DNA of 64,000 nt from Atopobium sp. oral taxon 810 str. F0209 (GTDB lineage: Bacteria > Actinomycetota > Coriobacteriia > Coriobacteriales > Atopobiaceae): positions 104,051 through 168,050 of the forward strand of contig NZ_KE952935.1 in assembly GCF_000466405.1 (NCBI RefSeq). Reading direction: 5' to 3'. Positions 62,315 to 64,000 of the stretch are shown piece by piece. The notes beneath the pieces were generated by a model. It had not been told where the DNA came from and did no database searches. It saw nothing but the letters and a program-made list of their open reading frames with translations. How positions within the stretch are numbered: position 1 is the first letter of the stretch; each line of letters starts with the position of its first letter. The translations under genes were made by a program, and so were the position numbers.

Positions 62315-63934
62315 ATGTCAGAACGTCCCATCAAAAGGGCGCTTGTATCGGTAACCGACAAGACGGGTGTGGTTGAGTTTGTCAAAACGCTCGCCGATGA
62401 GTTTGGCGTTGAGGTAATCTCCACGGGAGGTACCGCAAAAGCGCTGGTGGATGGTGATGTAAAAGTTACTGCCATCGATGACTACACGGGCTTTCCCGAG
62501 ATGATGGGAGGCCGTGTCAAGACGCTGCATCCTCGTGTCCATGGTGGCCTACTTTGCCGCCGAGACGACGAGCAGCACATGGCAGATGCCAAAGCCAACG
62601 GCATCGAAATGATTGATATGGTCGTCGTTAACCTCTATGAGTTTGAGAAAACTGTTGCCCAACCCGATGTTACCTTTGCAGACGCTATCGAGCACATTGA
62701 TATCGGTGGCCCTTCTATGCTGCGTTCTGCTGCAAAAAATAATGACTTTGTGACGGTGGTATCTGACCCTGCCGATTACGATCGAATTCTTGCTGAGATG
62801 CGTGCAAATGATGGCGCTACCACACTTGAGACCCGCCGTCAGTTGGCCCTCAAGGTCTTTCAGACGACCTCGCGTTACGACAGCGCCATCTCAGAATATT
62901 TAGCAAGCCAGGTGTCTAACGACAACAAAGTTGCAAGTTTTGATAGCTCAATTGAATTTGATTTCCCCCAGATGTTGACTGTGACTGCCATCAAGCAGCA
63001 AAGCCTGCGCTATGGCGAGAACCCCCAGCAGTCTGCAGCGGTTTATCATCTGCCTGACGCTCCAGCCCACTCCCTAGGTATGGCTCGTCAGATTCAGGGT
63101 AAAGAGTTGAGCTACAACAACTTCTTGGATACCGATGCTGCCTGGGCTGCTGTGCGTGAGTTTGAGGAGCCTGCCGTCATCATTCTCAAGCACCAAAATC
63201 CCTGCGGCTCTGCTGTGGCAGCTGACGTAACTACGGCTTACGATCGTGCCTTTGCCTGTGATCCCAAGAGCGCCTTTGGTGGCATTATTGCGGTCAATCG
63301 CGAGGTGCCTCTGTCATTAGTTGAGCATTTTGCCGATGTGAACAAGCAGTTCGTTGAGGTGTTGATTGCTCCTAGTTATAGTCCCGAAGCCCTTGAGCGT
63401 CTGTCCAAGCGCAAGAACCTTCGCGTGCTTGAGACAGGTGGCGTTGATGCGGGCGTCTCTCTGGAGATGCGTACGATTGACGGTGCTTTGCTTGTCCAAG
63501 AGACTGACCGTGTTGATGAGGATCCTGCGACCTTCGAAGTGCCTACCAAGCGCAAACCGACTGACGCCGAGCGGGAAGATTTGCTCTTTGCTTGGAAGGT
63601 ATGCAAGACCGTTAAGTCCAACGCGATTCTAGTTGCCAAAGATCACGCTGGTATTGGTATGGGGCCAGGCCAGCCCAACCGCTCTGACTCGGCACTGATG
63701 GCTTGTGAGCGCGCCGGGGCAGCTTGTGAGCGCATGGGTGTTGTCCCCGAAAATCTCGTAGCTGCTTCCGATGCTTTCTTCCCCTTTAGGGATAGTGTCG
63801 ATTTGCTTGCTAAGCATGGGGTTACGGCGATTATTCAGCCAGGTGGCTCCATTCGTGACGATGAATCCATCGCTGCCTGTGATGAATATGGCATCACGAT
63901 GGTTTTTACGGGCAGGCGTCACTTTAGGCACTAG
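62315..63934 (+). CDS. purH: Bifunctional AICAR formyltransferase / IMP cyclohydrolase
   Basis: 539 aa. The N-terminal MGS-like cyclohydrolase domain (1 to about 195) has ALVSVTDKTG, STGGTAKAL, VNLYEFEKTV and DIGGPSMLRSAAKN. The C-terminal formyltransferase domain has RYGENPQQ, LSYNNFLDTDAAW, LKHQNPCGSAVA (catalytic Lys-His region), KSAFGGIIA, GPGQPNRSDSA, FFPFRDSVD and IIQPGGSIRDDE. It makes the last two steps to IMP. GGAGGG precedes the ATG. It follows the accessory island and ends at a strong terminator. Confidence 0.97.
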   Translation: MSERPIKRALVSVTDKTGVVEFVKTLADEFGVEVISTGGTAKALVDGDVKVTAIDDYTGFPEMMGGRVKTLHPRVHGGLLCRRDDEQHMADAKANGIEMIDMVVVNLYEFEKTVAQPDVTFADAIEHIDIGGPSMLRSAAKNNDFVTVVSDPADYDRILAEMRANDGATTLETRRQLALKVFQTTSRYDSAISEYLASQVSNDNKVASFDSSIEFDFPQMLTVTAIKQQSLRYGENPQQSAAVYHLPDAPAHSLGMARQIQGKELSYNNFLDTDAAWAAVREFEEPAVIILKHQNPCGSAVAADVTTAYDRAFACDPKSAFGGIIAVNREVPLSLVEHFADVNKQFVEVLIAPSYSPEALERLSKRKNLRVLETGGVDAGVSLEMRTIDGALLVQETDRVDEDPATFEVPTKRKPTDAEREDLLFAWKVCKTVKSNAILVAKDHAGIGMGPGQPNRSDSALMACERAGAACERMGVVPENLVAASDAFFPFRDSVDLLAKHGVTAIIQPGGSIRDDESIAACDEYGITMVFTGRRHFRH

Positions 63935-63952
63935 GCTTTACCAAGAAATGCA

Positions 63953-63985
63953 GGGCGGGGCCGTGGCGTGTGGCCCCGCCCTTTT
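63953..63985 (+). terminator. Intrinsic terminator of purH
   Basis: GGGCGGGGCC (63953-63962) and GGCCCCGCCC (63972-63981) form a perfect 10-bp stem, then TTTT. Confidence 0.88.
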
Positions 63986-64000
63986 GGTGCGCCGAGCATG

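Overview
The window looks like a chromosomal segment of a coriobacterial actinomycete, probably Atopobiaceae (Atopobium, Lancefieldella or Olsenella type). This is inferred from gene content and order, not from a database search. The main pointers are tandem PafB/PafC-like WYL regulators, the actinobacterial FhaA-FhaB-PP2C-SEDS/PBP-PknB cluster, Tat-lipoprotein and LytTR genes, moderate GC, and purine genes spread over the whole window (purB, purC, purE, purM, purN, purH).

Layout. 1-8.3 kb: the 3' part of a DinG-type exonuclease-helicase converges on two WYL regulators, followed by a very long M28-fold membrane protein with a huge acidic insertion. 8.3-18.5 kb: tRNA-Gly(CCC), M29 aminopeptidase, peptidase T, tRNA-Lys(TTT), a 1.2-kb repeat-rich non-coding stretch, purB, a Tat lipoprotein, a two-component system, another repeat cluster and tRNA-Arg(CCT). 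18.5-30 kb (minus strand): a small membrane protein overlapping purC, then a transcription unit of Ser/Thr kinase, FhaA, FHA membrane protein, PP2C phosphatase, a natural SEDS-transpeptidase fusion and the PASTA kinase PknB. 30-33.2 kb: purE, class B sortase, purM, purN, tightly coupled. 33.2-36 kb: a small acquired block (Fic protein, EFR1-type flavodoxin/ferredoxin, decayed flavodoxin) ending exactly at the rlmD stop codon. 36-45.7 kb: rlmD, two LytTR response regulators, an EF-G-like GTPase, an orphan 121-aa gene, tRNA-Arg(ACG), tRNA-Ser(GCT), gluQ, arcC and a GNAT acetyltransferase.

45.7-62.3 kb is an accessory island between the GNAT gene and purH. It opens with a decayed gene. Next comes an eight-gene co-directional operon that I read as an Ssp-type single-strand DNA phosphorothioation defence system: PAPS-reductase-like protein with zinc ribbons and a ferredoxin tail (SspD-like), DUF4007 protein (SspB-like), 1191-aa ATPase (SspC-like) and cysteine desulfurase (SspA-like). 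These are followed by a candidate restriction module: PLD-helicase, a 58-aa protein, a DndD-like SMC ATPase and a 182-aa protein with no recognisable family. The island ends with gene remnants and an AlbA_2/GHKL regulator flanked on both sides by pairs of a 14-bp palindrome at an identical 21-bp spacing. purH closes the window.

Non-coding structure is rich. A divergent ~160-bp element occurs downstream of tRNA-Lys and, in the same relative orientation, downstream of tRNA-Ser. Several intergenic repeat clusters share the word TGAACC/GGTTCA. Large inverted repeats lie at 12.5, 33.3 and 41.5 kb.
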